Assembly (NCBI GenBank): GCA_027422505.1
Contig: JAPQWV010000359.1
Location: 496,001-560,000, forward strand
Reading direction: 5' to 3'
Source: Craterostigma plantagineum
Lineage: Eukaryota; Streptophyta; Magnoliopsida; Lamiales; Linderniaceae
Length of the DNA stretch: 64,000 nucleotides
The notes beneath the pieces were generated by a model that saw nothing but the letters and a program-made list of their open reading frames with translations, was not told the origin of the DNA and made no database searches. This document shows positions 42,659-56,436 of the stretch, one piece after another (within the stretch, counting starts at the first letter, position 1; each line of letters opens with the position of its first letter). The translations under genes and the position numbers were made by a program.

Positions 42659-44135
42659 ATGGAGTTCTCAAGAATCGTCCCTCTGTGTAAAATACTGCTA
42701 CTACTTGTTTTCTCCGTGACATCGTATTATTGTGTGCATGGCGACCCTTTGGTTCCTGTGCTTTGCATATTTGGAGACTCAGTGGTGGACGCAGGAAATA
42801 ACAACAATCTCCAAACGCTAATCAAGGCTAATTTCCCACCTTACGGTAGAGATTTCATCACCCATAAACCTACTGGAAGGTTTTGTAATGGAAAGCTAGC
42901 CACGGACTTTACTGGTAAATTTTATGTTTTAAGAAAAAGCTCCCCAGTACCTTTTTTTTCTTTCTTCACAGTTATATATTTAGCCATGGAAAAGCGCAGC
43001 TGAGTATCTGGGGTTTAGTTCATACCCACCTGCGTACCTTAGCCTGCAAGAAGCTGCTACAGGGAAGGACATACTCAACGGTGCCAACTTTGCTTCTGCT
43101 GCTTCGGGCTATTATGACAGAACTGCACAATTATATGTAAGTTCTCATCACACACAGTACCCACACACACGCACATACACCACATGCATGCAGATTCTTG
43201 AGCAGTTTGAATGATTCTTTTTGTTATTTGGTTTGCTGTGTTAGAGAGCCATCACGCTGAGTCAGCAGCTAGCATACTACAAGGATTGGCAGAACAAAGT
43301 GACGAACATGGTGGGCAAAGCCAAGGCAGGAAACGCAATCTCCAATGGCATCCATCTGATAAGCGCAGGGACGAGCGACTTCATACAGAATTACTACATA
43401 AACCCTATGCTCAATAGGGCCTACACCGCAGATCAATTTTCAGAAATTCTTCTCAAATCTTACTCCAATCTAGTACAGGTAATTAATGGGCTACAATGTT
43501 AATTAGAAAGCATTAATGGAATCTGTCATGAATGATCCTTGAATTTGAACTTTGTGATTTTTCTTTCGATGAGCATCAGAATCTATACAATTTGGGGGCG
43601 AGGCGGATAGGAGTTACGAGCCTACCACCGATGGGATGCTTGCCAGCGTCGATCACCTTATTTGGCTCGGGCAGTAACCAATGCGTCCCAAGGCTGAACC
43701 AAGACGCCGTTTCTTTCAACAAAAAGCTAAACGTTACTTCCCAGAACCTAAAGAACAACCTCCCTGGCTTGAAGCTTGTGGTTTTCGACATATATAATCC
43801 TCTCCTAGACATGATAGCCAAGCCTACTGACAGTGGTTAGTTAGCATGCTGGGCCATATATATTCCTAGGGTTTTCTTTTGTTTGTAAGTTTGATGATTT
43901 TATTGATGTGTAAAAAGGTGTATTTTTTTCTTGTTTTTTAGGGCTCTTTGAGGCGAGGAAAGCTTGCTGTGGGACGGGAACATTCGAAACATCGTACCTA
44001 TGCAACGAAAGGTCGGTGGGCACGTGCTCGAACGCTAAACAGTACGTCTTTTGGGACGGGTTTCATCCTTCGGAGGCTGCTAATGAGAAGTTAGCTCAGA
44101 GCCTTCTTGAGCAAGGATTTGATCTCATCTCTTAA
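42659..44135 (+). CDS. GDSL esterase/lipase
   Basis: Five exons: 42659-42914, 43000-43136, 43245-43478, 43580-43835, 43942-44135; 358 residues, the usual size. A signal peptide (about the first 28 residues, ending near VHG) points to secretion. Block I is [15 protein letters not shown] with the catalytic Ser. Block II is [11 protein letters not shown] with the oxyanion Gly. Block III reads [13 protein letters not shown], with Ser in place of the textbook Asn, as in many plant members. Block V is [11 protein letters not shown] with the catalytic Asp and His. Plant GDSL hydrolases act on acyl esters in the cell wall or on lipids; the substrate cannot be told from sequence. All introns are GT-AG and short. 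The gene is intact. Confidence 0.93.
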
Positions 44136-44245
44136 ATTGTTATGTATAATGGAGTACTTGACTATATAACAATAAGGTTGTCTTGAATCTATGAAGGGCT
44201 TTTCTTTTCTCAGATTTTCATAATACACCATTGCTATATAAATAA

Positions 44246-46093
44246 CTATTGTGTAATATCACGAAGCTGAATGTTTAACCTTCGGACCCAAACTGAGTGA
44301 AGAGTCATATGAAACACATCAAACCTCTTGGGAGGAAAGTTAACCTCAAAATGTCTCCTGACGCTAAGCCCCAGCCTCTGCATTTTCAAGTATTTCCTCT
44401 TAGGTATTCCCGTCAGAATCTTCTTCAAGTCGGGAATTTCGCTCACCTTAACATCGACAGAAAACCTACTCCAATCCAAAACATCATCGAAGGGCTTTGC
44501 ATAATGGTCCTTAAGAAGCACGGGCACACACCCCATATAAATAGCTTCGACCATCCTCGGACTAGCCACTTCGTACCCACTCGGGCAAATACAGTACTTA
44601 CTTTGTCTGAACTTTTCATAGTAAGATTCTCCCTTTGGAAGATACTCATGGACTTGAACGTCGGGATCTTTGTCCCTCCAATGGTCCATGAGGGCTTTCC
44701 GTATGTCTCCATGAACGCCGCCAGCATAGAATACTAGGATCGAACGCTTCGATGGTCGGGGCCCACCTAATAAACCTTCTGTATTTCCGTGTGGGAGGTA
44801 TATTTCAGGCAAAGATACGTCGATGGAGGGTTTGAATCCTTCTGATGTATTTGCGTTGCAGAGGACTCTGATCGAGTTCTTGTATAGGAGTTCGACGCCT
44901 TTAGAAACCGTGGGAGTCTGTCCAAGAATCAGAGAAAAGATCACTTCTTTTAGCGAGAAAGGGATATGATGTTCTTATTACGTCGTACCCAATCATGACA
45001 GCCAAGGAAGACGTGGTCGCGCCCAAGAGTTCTGTTCCAATAAGGGTACTTAGCAGAGATGAGATCTATGTAGTCCTTGGCTATGTTCTGCAGAGGGTAC
45101 CATGCTCTGTTGTGGCGTTGATAAGCATAGTGAGCGATCGACTGAGTGCTTAATGGGATGAAATAGACATGGGCTTTCTCGGGATTGCTCGTGCGAAACT
45201 TGCTGATTTCGATCTGATGCATGAGGATTCCCTCGATCCCGAGAATCCCGAGGCTCGTGCTGTAATGGAATAGGGGCGGTTCGCCGTCTTTGTAGACGTA
45301 AATTTTGAGCAGTTTCTCCATTTCCAAGTAGCTCCTAACGTTACGAATAGCAATGAGTCGATGGTTCGATCTTTGGGCAGAGATAAAAGGGAATGAGTGG
45401 TACCTGTGAAAAGCTTTAGGGTTTCGATAGATTGGACCGGCGGGGACGTATTCGTGTTCATACGATGTTTTGTTGTTCTGCTCGGTTTCTCGGATAGTAG
45501 CTCGGGCTTGTGCAAGGCTAGCCTCGACAAGATCCAAACTGCTGAATGATTTCCTAAATTTAGAATCTTGCGAGCTCTTTTCGTTCTCAGCACCCTGCAA
45601 TTAATCATCCATTTCTCAAGAACAGAGCAAAGACGATTCTCTGAGGCATTCTATCATACACCTAAGAACGGTCAATCATTGCATAATCGGGTTTTTGCCA
45701 TGGTCAAAGAACATCAGAACGATTTTCAAGGAAATTTGAAAGAAAGAAATCAACTTTATGACAATACCTTAAACTATCTTAATATTGCAAGAGCGACGAC
45801 TAAAAAGAAACCTGATAAACACAAACGCTAAAGCTTACCCATGACTGATTTTCTGTAGCTGTGGATATAAATGGCGGGGCAGGCGCGGAAAATTCGGGTC
45901 CAGCATGAGAACCCACAGATATCCGAGAAGTGGGTAGTGAATAAATAGAAGTATGAGTCTTAGGATATAATACTACTACTAGCCAAGATAAAATTATCAG
46001 CGGAACTATTACGAAATACACCAGCTTCGCCGACGACGACGAAGAAGAAGAAGCTACTGCTGACGATGACGAGGAAGAAGACGGGTTGTCCAT
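44246..46093 (-). CDS. Exostosin-family (GT47) glycosyltransferase
   Basis: Three exons: 45839-46093, 44989-45594, 44246-44917; 510 residues, all phase 0. It has a Ser-rich cytosolic tail, one membrane span (LVYFVIVPLIILSWLVVVLY) and a lumenal exostosin domain: a type II Golgi enzyme. Motifs: KIYVYKDGEPPLFH, the block GRDHVFLGCHDW, IRVLCNANTSEGF, DVSLPEIYLP, FYAGGVHGDIRKAL, SKYCICPSGYEVASPRMVEAI and GCVPVLL. These match the At5g25310/At5g03795-like clade, thought to make hemicellulose, pectin or glycoprotein side chains; the sugar is unknown. The 71-bp intron 2 falls right after CHDW, a usual place in the family. The start codon lies close to the divergent LEA promoter. Confidence 0.92.
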
Positions 46094-46961
46094 GTCTTCC
46101 TTTTCCTCTTCGTTCTTCCTTACGCACTTTGGCTCGCAGCTTAAGGAATTCGCACGCGCGCGTGCGTGCGTGCTTCGAAGTACTCTTCTCTTTCAGGCGA
46201 ACGTTGTTTCAGATGCTGCAGAGTGCAGACATACGAAGCTACACACTTGTCGGAATTTAAATCGAAGGTTCCTCACGAAAAAAAGATGCGAATTTTATTG
46301 CTCTATTCTCCTACGATTCATTCGACGAAAAGATCGTACGCTTCTCTGCAACTGAATCACGAGTTGGTAAGTGGTAACTGTCGTTGGATGCCGAAGATAT
46401 TCTCCGTTATTGTTCTTTTGCAATAATTGATTATGAACGCATGGCGGTATGCGCCTCGACCTCATATTAACCTATCATAGCAAATGTATTAAACAATTAT
46501 TTAATAATATGCTTATGGGCTTCATGAATTTGGGCCTTTGAGCTTCGAAAAAGTGGACGAACGATGGGCTCATAATAATAATTCTTCTATTTTCGGTGTT
46601 TTGTTGAATAATAGAACGCGAAAAGATTCTATGATATGTACGTGTCCCTTCACTAGAGGGGTCTAGACTAGAGAGCTTGATCTTATTGTTACTAAAATCG
46701 AAGCATCATATTATGCCATTGCATTAATCCATCGCCACGTTTCAAGACGTTTTACCTTTTTTGCACTCATACGTACGTGTCCCTTCAAAACCAAACTCAG
46801 CAATCACCAACCACGTGTCGCCGGCGTTCAATTCACTGCACGGCTTTCTGTACTTTATAATCGGCATACAACCTCCTATGCGTCTCCTCAATACTCGAGA
46901 AATCTACAAACGACCGATCAGAGAAAAGAAAAAAAACAGAGTTTTCTTGAAAATCGTTTCA
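46094..46961. promoter_or_regulatory. Divergent promoter: exostosin (-) and LEA (+)
   Basis: Contains three ACGTGTC-type ABA-response elements on the LEA side: 46640-46647, 46775-46782 and CCACGTGTCG at 46811-46820. The first two lie in the repeated context TACGTGTCCCTTCA. A TTTATAATC TATA-like box lies at about 46854. This fits ABA and drought/seed control of the LEA gene. No other gene is seen. Confidence 0.6.
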
Positions 46962-49166
46962 ATGGCGTCGATGCAACAAACAAGAGAGGAGCGAGCCGAA
47001 GCAGCTGCTGGGCGAGCTGCCGACGAACTCAACCAGGCCACCAGAGAGCCAAGGGAAACAGCCTACCAAGGAGGCGGAGGAGTTGAAGACGCCGCCGGCG
47101 CCGCCGAGAGAAGCCAGGGTCAGGGCGTGCTCGGCAGCATCATCAACACCGTCCAAGGAACAGTTGGGTCTGTGCTGGGCGCATCCCACGAAGCAGCAGA
47201 TCAAACCCGTGAGAAGACGGTGGAGGGTTTGGATTACGCCGGCAGGAAAGGCGAAGAGTACAAGGATTACGCGACGGAGAAGGCCAAGGAGACGAAGGAC
47301 GCGGCTGTGGGTACGGCGGAGGCGACGACGGACTCTGTTATGGGAAAAACAGGGGAGTATAAAGACTATACCGCTGATAGGGCGAAGGAGGCGAAAGATG
47401 CGACTGTGGAGAAAGCTGGAGAATACAGAGATCATGCGAAGGATGCTAAGGATTCGACGGTAGATAGCGAAAAGCAGAGCGTGGATGATAAGCTGGAGAA
47501 AGCTGCTGAGTACAGAGAGTATCTTGCGGATAAGGCGTTGCAAGAGAAGTATTCGAACATTGAGAGAGCGAAACAGGGTAAAGATTCTACAGTGGAGAAA
47601 GCAGGGGAGTATAAAGACTATGCTTTGGATGCTTCGAAGCAGGGGAAAGATTCTGCAATGGAGAAAGCTGGGGACTACAGTGGTTATGCTGCGGATAGGA
47701 CAAAGCAGGCTAAAGATTCGACCGTGGAGAGCGCTACACAGGCGAAAGATGCAACGATGGAGAAAGCTGCTGAGTACAGAGACTATGCTGCTGATAGGGC
47801 AAAGCAGGCTAAAGATGCTACAGTGGAGAAAGCTGGGGAGTATAAAGATTATGCTTTGGACAAGGTGAATCAGGGTAAAGATTCAGCCATGGAGGCTAGA
47901 GATGCCACAATGGAGAAAGCTGGTGAGTACATAGATTATGGTGCTGATAAGACGAAGGAAGCTAAAGATTCGACCATGGAGAGCGCTAGGCAGGCTAAAG
48001 ATGCTACCATGGAGAAAGCAGGGGAGTACAAAGACTATGCTTCGGACACAGCGAAGCAGGGTAAAGATTCGGCCATGGAGGCCAAAGATGCCACAAAGGA
48101 GAAAGCTGGCGAGTATACAGATTACGCTGCGGATAAGACAAAGCAGGCTAAAGATTCAACAATGGAGAGCGCAAAACAAACTAAAGATGCTACGGCTGAT
48201 AAAGCTGCCGAGTACAGAGATTATGCTGCTGATAAGACAAAGCAGGGTAAAGATTCGACCATGGAGAGCGCAAAACAAACTAAAGATGCTACGAAGGAGA
48301 AAGCTGCTGAGTACAGAGATTATGCTGCGGATAATGCAAAGCAGGGTAAAGATTCGACCATGGAGAGTGCCAAACAAACTAAAGATGCTACGAAGGAGAA
48401 AGCTGCTGAGTACAGAGATTATGCTGCTGATAAGACAAAGCAGGGTAAAGATTCGACCTTGGAGAGCGCAAAACAAACTAAAGATGCTACGAAAGAGAAA
48501 GCTGCTGAGTACAGAGATTATGCTGCGGATAGTGCAAAGCAGGGTAAAGATTCGACCATGGAGAAAGCTGGAGAATACAGAGGTTACGCTGGTGAGAATG
48601 CCAGGGAAGGTAAGGATACAGCCGCGGGGAAGATCACAGAGTTGAAGGGCTCAGCTGCTGATGTTGCTAAGAGGGCTATGGATTATTTGACTGGGAAGAA
48701 AGAAGAGACCAAAGATATGGCTGGAGAGACTACTGTGGCAGCTAAGGCAAGGCTATGATTTACTATAGATGTGTAGCAGAGACTTCCTCTGCTTTTCTCT
48801 GTGTGTGTAATAAAGATGGGTTTGTTTTTGTCTTGAGTTTTGATGGCTCAAACTTCCGACGTAATTATGCAGGAGAAGTACGAGGAGTCCAAGGAAGAAG
48901 GAAGGAAGAAGATGGAAGAGGTGAAGGCAGAAGGCGAACGCCGGCGAGAAGCAGCAGCAGGTCGCAGCGGTGGGATCCATGGAGCGTCGGGCGGTGTTAG
49001 AGACGCGCTAAAGGACAAGCTGACCCCTGAAGAAGCCATGGGAAGAGAGAGACAACATCACGGCGACGCGAGCGAGACCACCGGCGGAGCCACGGCGGAG
49101 GCTTTGAGGAAGACGGATCAGCTGACCGGTCAAGCTTTCAACGACGTCGGTCCCAAGGAGGACTGA
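46962..49166 (+). CDS. Late embryogenesis abundant protein, group 3 (LEA_4 repeats)
   Basis: Proposed exons 46962-48746 and 48873-49166, 692 residues. I chose the ATG at 46962 (MASMQQTREERAEAAAGR) although the frame is open upstream, because the TATA-like box and ABREs lie in that upstream part. The protein is hydrophilic and built of 11-residue motifs such as KAAEYRDYAAD and TKQGKDSTMES, the LEA_4 pattern. LEA_4 proteins are disordered in water, form amphipathic helices on drying and protect membranes and proteins in seeds and stressed tissue. The first exon alone gives 598 residues and a stop at 48756-48758. The second open segment (EKYEESKEEGRKKMEEVKAEG...) follows a TTATGCAG acceptor and joins in phase 0 to AAG|GCAAGG, a GC-type donor. 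One gene with a GC-AG intron is likelier than two genes so close together. Confidence 0.85.
48201..48596 (+). repeat. Four 99-bp tandem units within LEA
   Basis: Near-identical 99-bp units (starts at about 48201, 48300, 48399 and 48498) encode three 11-mers each: KAAEYRDYAAD, KTKQGKDSTME, SAKQTKDATKE. The last unit diverges in its second half. This points to recent unequal exchange. Confidence 0.85.
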
Positions 49167-50398
49167 GGAAGGCGACGGTGGGTGGGGTCCACCTTGAGAG
49201 AAAGCGCTGAACCTTATTGCCGGGGATATATCTTACTATTATAACGTAACTGTAGTGTGTGGATCCTCGTTTTCGTCTCTTGAGCTACGGCATAGTTCAG
49301 TCTACGGTTAGATGTTTATGCGTCTGTCTATTGTCGGAAATTGGATCTACGATGCAATAAAATTATGCCTACGTTTACAAGATGCTGTTTGCAGTGACGA
49401 CGACAGTTCGATTGGGCCCATAAGCCCGAATGTAAGGCCCGGTAACTGATTTCCTGCGATGATGATTGTTGTTTCACAAAAAGTACATAACGAATAGCAA
49501 TAATTATTATACTCAAATTCAGTGCCCATGTCAAATAGTAGTGACAAGATGATATGCTTTTCATTTATGGAAAATTTTCGTTCCCTGTCTGAAAAAATTA
49601 ATTTTAATGACCTAATTTGTTTAGTAACTCTTAGTTGTTATGTATTAATAGTTCTGCGGTAACACTTGTTCTGCAATAACAATTTCATTGTTTGAAATAA
49701 GACAAAACGATAATCTAATAACAATTCATATTTAGGTCTTATGCGTAAATTTTGGTTGAAATAAGACAAAACGATAATCTAATAACAATTCATATTTAGG
49801 TCTTATGCGTAAATTTTGGTTGTTTAAACTAATGTTTTTTAGAAAAGACATTTTTGGGCTGAAAATTAGTATACCTTAAATTTATTTCTAATTATTGAAG
49901 GGTGAGATGTCAATATCTCGACTTGTGTGTTAGTGATAGACAATCAATCACATCATTCAGGCAAAGTTAAAAATAAAAATTTAAATCTTACCTGCATGCT
50001 GGCTGGCGTGGTTAAACATGAGGTTGATGTCATTAAATATAAATAGAAGTTGCAAGAAAACACTGTTTTATAACAAGCAGATAAATACATAACAGTTTCG
50101 AAAAAGGAAAAGGATAAATACTTAAATGATCGTCAAATCTTCGACGGATACGGTCATGTCTTCAAGCCCCATTATCCTGCATATGTATTATATTATTAAT
50201 TTTCTGGCTTCTTTCGAACCCATGTTCTGACGTTGTTACATGTGCTTCCCTAAGCCTATCCTACGCGGCCTGCTCTACCATTTATGTCGCTAATTATTGC
50301 AAAATGCCGTTTCTATATATTATTTATATATTTATATAAATATATTTCCGATTACAGAGTAAAGGAAGAATAAGAAAGGAAGCCTGCAACTAAAAATT
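49167..50398. other. Intergenic between LEA and TauE/SafE
   Basis: LEA 3' UTR, then AT-rich DNA with a 64-bp tandem duplication (listed separately). No gene is supported. Confidence 0.6.
49692..49819. repeat. 64-bp perfect tandem duplication
   Basis: 49692-49755 and 49756-49819 (each beginning TTGAAATAAGACAAAACG) read as identical, a recent non-coding duplication. Confidence 0.95.
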
Positions 50399-53300
50399 AT
50401 GGCTGCAAAAGGCCTGGTGATGATATGCATACTCAACACGAGCTTATTATTCTCTTTGGCAATCGCTTCATCAGTTTATTTCGTAATAAACAACAGTTAT
50501 TATGATGACGTCCATGGCGGCGGTAACCTCCTTAACAACCCTCCTCCACGGCTTCTTCTTCTCTCTTCTTCTACCTCCAATAATGGGTCGTCCACGGCGA
50601 CCAAAGTCGTCTGGCCGGTAAGAGTTTTTTCTTCTTCTTTTCTTATATATTTCTTTCTACTGTTATTAATTAATTTGCAGGAATTAAGGTTTAGCTGGAG
50701 AAGCGTATTGGCGGCTGTAATAGGGTTCTTGGGCTCGGCATGCGGCACGGTGGGCGGCGTTGGCGGCGGCGGAATCTTCGTGCCTATGCTTACTCTAATT
50801 GTGGGCTTCGACACTAAGTCTGCTGCAGCTATTTCAAAGTGTACGTAATACAACCATTAATAAGAATACTATAGCAACAGTTCTCTATATATTATTACAC
50901 AACTATATTTATATTACAATGTCAGGATTTGACTTATGTTACATATACGATTAAAGGCATGATAATGGGCGCCACGACATCTTCTGTATGGTACAACTTG
51001 ACCGTACAGCATCCATGCAGACAAGTGCCCATCATAGACTACGATTTGGCTCTTCTTTTCCAGCCCATGCTCATGCTTGGGATCACCATTGGCGTGGCCT
51101 TCAGCGTTGTGTTTCCTTACTGGCTCATCACCCTTCTCATTATAATCTTGTTTCTTGGTGAGAATGATTACAACAAAAAAAATTATTTCTGATCTTGCAT
51201 GGACTAATATTTTTTTCTTTCATGTCGTCAATAATGATTACTGCGACGACAGGTACTTCTTCTAGATCGTTTGCCAAGGGAATTGACATGTGGAAGGAAG
51301 AAACTAGGTTGAAGGTATGTATATCTGTTGAGAATTCGGCGCCCTTAGATTCGTGACTCAGATATCTTTCGTGGGTGTGTGGAGATTTGGTCGAAAGATT
51401 GGATCTTGATTGGTAATTTTGCTCAAGAACAGAGAAAGGAAAACTGGTAAAAACAGAGGGTTTAACGTGGTTCGACCCAAGAATGGTCTACGTCCACGGA
51501 TCAACGATATCGCTTTTATTTCGAACCGATTACAGAGATTACAAGTGTGCAACTTTCTCTCTCAACTCATAGTACAAAAGTCGAGCCAATTCAGTCTATA
51601 TATAGGGGATAAAAGACCTAGAAGGTTCCTACTTGACTCAGAAATTCTGTCATAGCAGTTATCAAGAAACTGCTACGCGTCACGGCCTCGAGCAAGCCCA
51701 GTCACGGCCGTGACTCCATCGAAGTTCCAATTCTTCAGCTTCTGCTCTTAGTCACGGCCTTGTTCATCGCTATTCACGGCCGTGACAACTTCGAATGGAT
51801 TTCGCGCGCTTCAGTTCGTCTCGCAGGGATCCGTCACGGCCTAGTGAAGACCACGTCACGGCCGTGACTGTTCTCACTGTTCCCCTTCACGGCTTGGGGC
51901 AGCCAGCTTCACGGCCGTGAAGCTGGGCAGCAAGTCCATCAGGCCCCAAGCTCGTTCGGTTCACGGCCGGGACCACTGAAGCAAGTGGCCGTGAACCGCG
52001 CCTGCGACCTCGTTTCGACGCGCTCTTCGCTCGAACTCGTCCCCGATCGATCTACGACGATAATCCACGGAGTTTTGGGTCATCTTCCCCAACAATATCC
52101 TTTTGTATATGTGTAGACATTAATAAATTTGATCAATTCTGTCGTAATTACATATAGTATCATTTTTGTGTTTTTCTCCCTCCTTGTGACTAATCGCATT
52201 CGCGTACAAAGAGAGCCATGGAAGAAGACAATCAAACGATTTATAGTTCTTCACATGGTGAGTGTAATATTACTAATTACAACGGCGACCATGTCTAATT
52301 TCTCTGTCCTAAATATAAACCATAGAGAAAGAAAGAAAAGAAAAAAGATGTTCTTTTTTACAACTGATGATCAGTGCTTATTACTACACTCGACGAACCC
52401 TTGATCCCAAGGGAAGAGAAAACACCATCGGTGAGCATACATGGCACGAACTCAATTTATTTTTCGGGTCGTCAAGTTAAACCATTAAAATTTTTCATTC
52501 TTGTTTCTCCAGCAAATCGTGAAGAGTAATCTTGATGGCAAGAGAATCTTGGTTCTCTTCTTAGTATGGATCAGCTTCTTGCTTCTTCAAGTGGTCAAGG
52601 CAAGCAATACTTTCAATCTATTACCACCGTTGTTGACTTAATAAGCTGCATATAATAATGTCGTCGCCTTCTTTCAGAACAAAGCCGGCGCTTGTAGTTT
52701 GTCGTACTGGGTACTAAACTCATTGCAGGTAATAATATTATACACGCAAACTTTTCCCAGCGGAAAATAAAAGGGGGGGCTGCTGAAAAAATTCGATCTT
52801 TTATCAGTTCCCAGTTGCCCTCGGCTTGTTCTCATACGAGGGCACCAAACTGTACAAAGAGAGCAAAAGACGAAAAATGATCGGAAACCCTGAAAAGATA
52901 TGCGAGGCTTCAATCGAATGGAACGCTGCGAATCTCATCTTCTGCGCCGTCTGCGGCCTCGTCGGCGGTACGGTCGGCGGACTTCTGGGCTCCGGCGGTG
53001 GCTTTGTCCTCGGCCCACTCTTGCTCGAAATCGGCGTAATACCTCAGGTAGCTAGCGCGACGGCGACCTTCGTAATGATGTTCTCCTCGTCTCTTTCGGT
53101 GGTGGAGTTCTATCTGCTCAAGAGATTTCCAATTCCTTACGGTAATAATTAATGATAATTGTCCAAGAGATTTGTTGTAATAGAATTCTCATGATATCTT
53201 TTGCCAGCTGTGTACCTTACTGGCGTGTCGATATTGGCTGGTTTTTGGGGACAGTTCTTAATTAGGAAGCTCATCACTGTTCTTGGAAGGGCTTCGATCA

Positions 53301-53501
53301 TCGTCTTTGTTCTATCTGCTGTCATCTCTGCAAGTGCTATCACGATGGGTAATAATGGGGTCCCCCATCAAATTATGCAAATTAATACTAAATTTCATAT
53401 TTTGGATTTTACTTGCAGGTGTTGTTGGAATAGAAAAGAGCATAGTGATGAGAAATAACCGCGAGTTCATGGGATTCTTGGATTTTTGCAGCAGTCAATA
53501 G
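50399..53501 (+). CDS. Sulfite exporter TauE/SafE family membrane protein
   Basis: Eleven deduced exons: 50399-50617, 50681-50840, 50957-51157, 51253-51314, 52212-52257, 52375-52430, 52513-52599, 52678-52728, 52808-53141, 53208-53348, 53419-53501; 479 residues with a continuous frame. An N-terminal signal/first span is followed by two TauE halves. The first has [19 protein letters not shown] and [12 protein letters not shown]; the second has [33 protein letters not shown] and [14 protein letters not shown] hydrophilic loop lies between them (DEPLIPREE). Plant members are poorly characterised multi-span transporters, probably for sulfur-containing or other organic anions. The intron after VVK (52600-52677) starts GCAAGC and ends CAG, a GC-AG intron. 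Intron 4 contains a 769-bp solo LTR. Exon 5 is the least certain. Confidence 0.9.
51326..52094. mobile_element. Solo LTR in TauE/SafE intron 4
   Basis: 769 bp starting TGTTGAGAATTCGG and ending CCCCAACA, flanked by a perfect 5-bp duplication ATATC (51321-51325 and 52095-52099). There is no internal region or second LTR, so this is a solo LTR or a very short LTR-only element. A dense cluster of CACGGCC/GGCCGTG motifs lies at 51680-51995. Confidence 0.85.
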
Positions 53502-54387
53502 ATAGTTCTTCGTTGCAAAGAAAAGAAGTATTGTCTTGGAACTTAATTATTAAGTTGACCAAGTCATTATTACAGAGTCGTTCTCGTCTTGGACCTTATT
53601 TATAATAGGTCAATGCCAAATTGACCACTTACGTCCAAACGTTTGGTAATAATAGTGTTGAGATCATATGCAATGGGTGATTATGTTATGGTCCAGCCAA
53701 TTGATAATAGGAGACATACCTCCTAATTTTGAAATATCTTTAGTTTCTGCATAAATAATTTCATATCTCTCAAACAATATTATCTTAAACCCCAAAAGAT
53801 ACATCTTAAGCCAGCCATTCTCATGGTTGCTTTTTCTTCTTTCTAAATTCTTTCTTTATTCTTTGGATCTTGGAGCTCTTGAATAAGTTTGATATTTGTG
53901 AAGTAAAGACGAAAAAAATTAACAAAAATCATAGATTGAGCTCAACAACCAACATGTGTTATGCTATTTGAGACTAATTTGTGATGGATTCTTTAACTTT
54001 AATATTTGTTTCTTTACGATAGTTTTCAATGTGAGATATCTCATACCCACAAACTGTGGTTGATTGTTACAAGAAGTTATCTTTGGATTCTTGTAATTTT
54101 TTTTAAGAAATTACATTATGTGACTGACGTATTTGACTTATTTGATTACTACTTAAAGACAATTAACCCTTTAATTATAGATTATTAAGAAAAAAAAAGG
54201 ATCGGTATGAATCACGTTGAGAAGAGAACCGTTCTAACGACACGTTACTCAAACGTAACGATCTCAGCCCTTTTCCTTAACGGGGCAACCCTAACCCTCC
54301 CTAAACGCCATCCACTCACGGCCGTCAACTCAGCCTTCACTCGATCCAAGCCAATCCGTCAAAAACCCTTAACGGCCGTCCAAAAAA
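53502..54387. other. Intergenic between TauE/SafE and trihelix-kinase
   Basis: AT-rich. AACCCTAACCCT at 54287-54298 is a telo-box-like promoter motif about 90 bp before the next start codon, typical of genes active in dividing cells. No gene is seen. Confidence 0.5.

Positions 54388-56436
<2,049 letters not shown>

Noticed and set aside
43245..43478. GDSL block III Ser instead of Asn as a sign of inactivity
   Set aside because: SAGTSDF is common among plant GDSL proteins in this position, so it is not evidence of loss.
46761..46961. Upstream in-frame ATG as the LEA start
   Set aside because: The extension covers the ABRE and TATA-like promoter sequence and is not LEA-like.
47083..48645. Arg/Trp-rich frames in other phases over the LEA gene
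   Set aside because: Shadows of the repetitive LEA coding sequence; they lack independent starts and signals.
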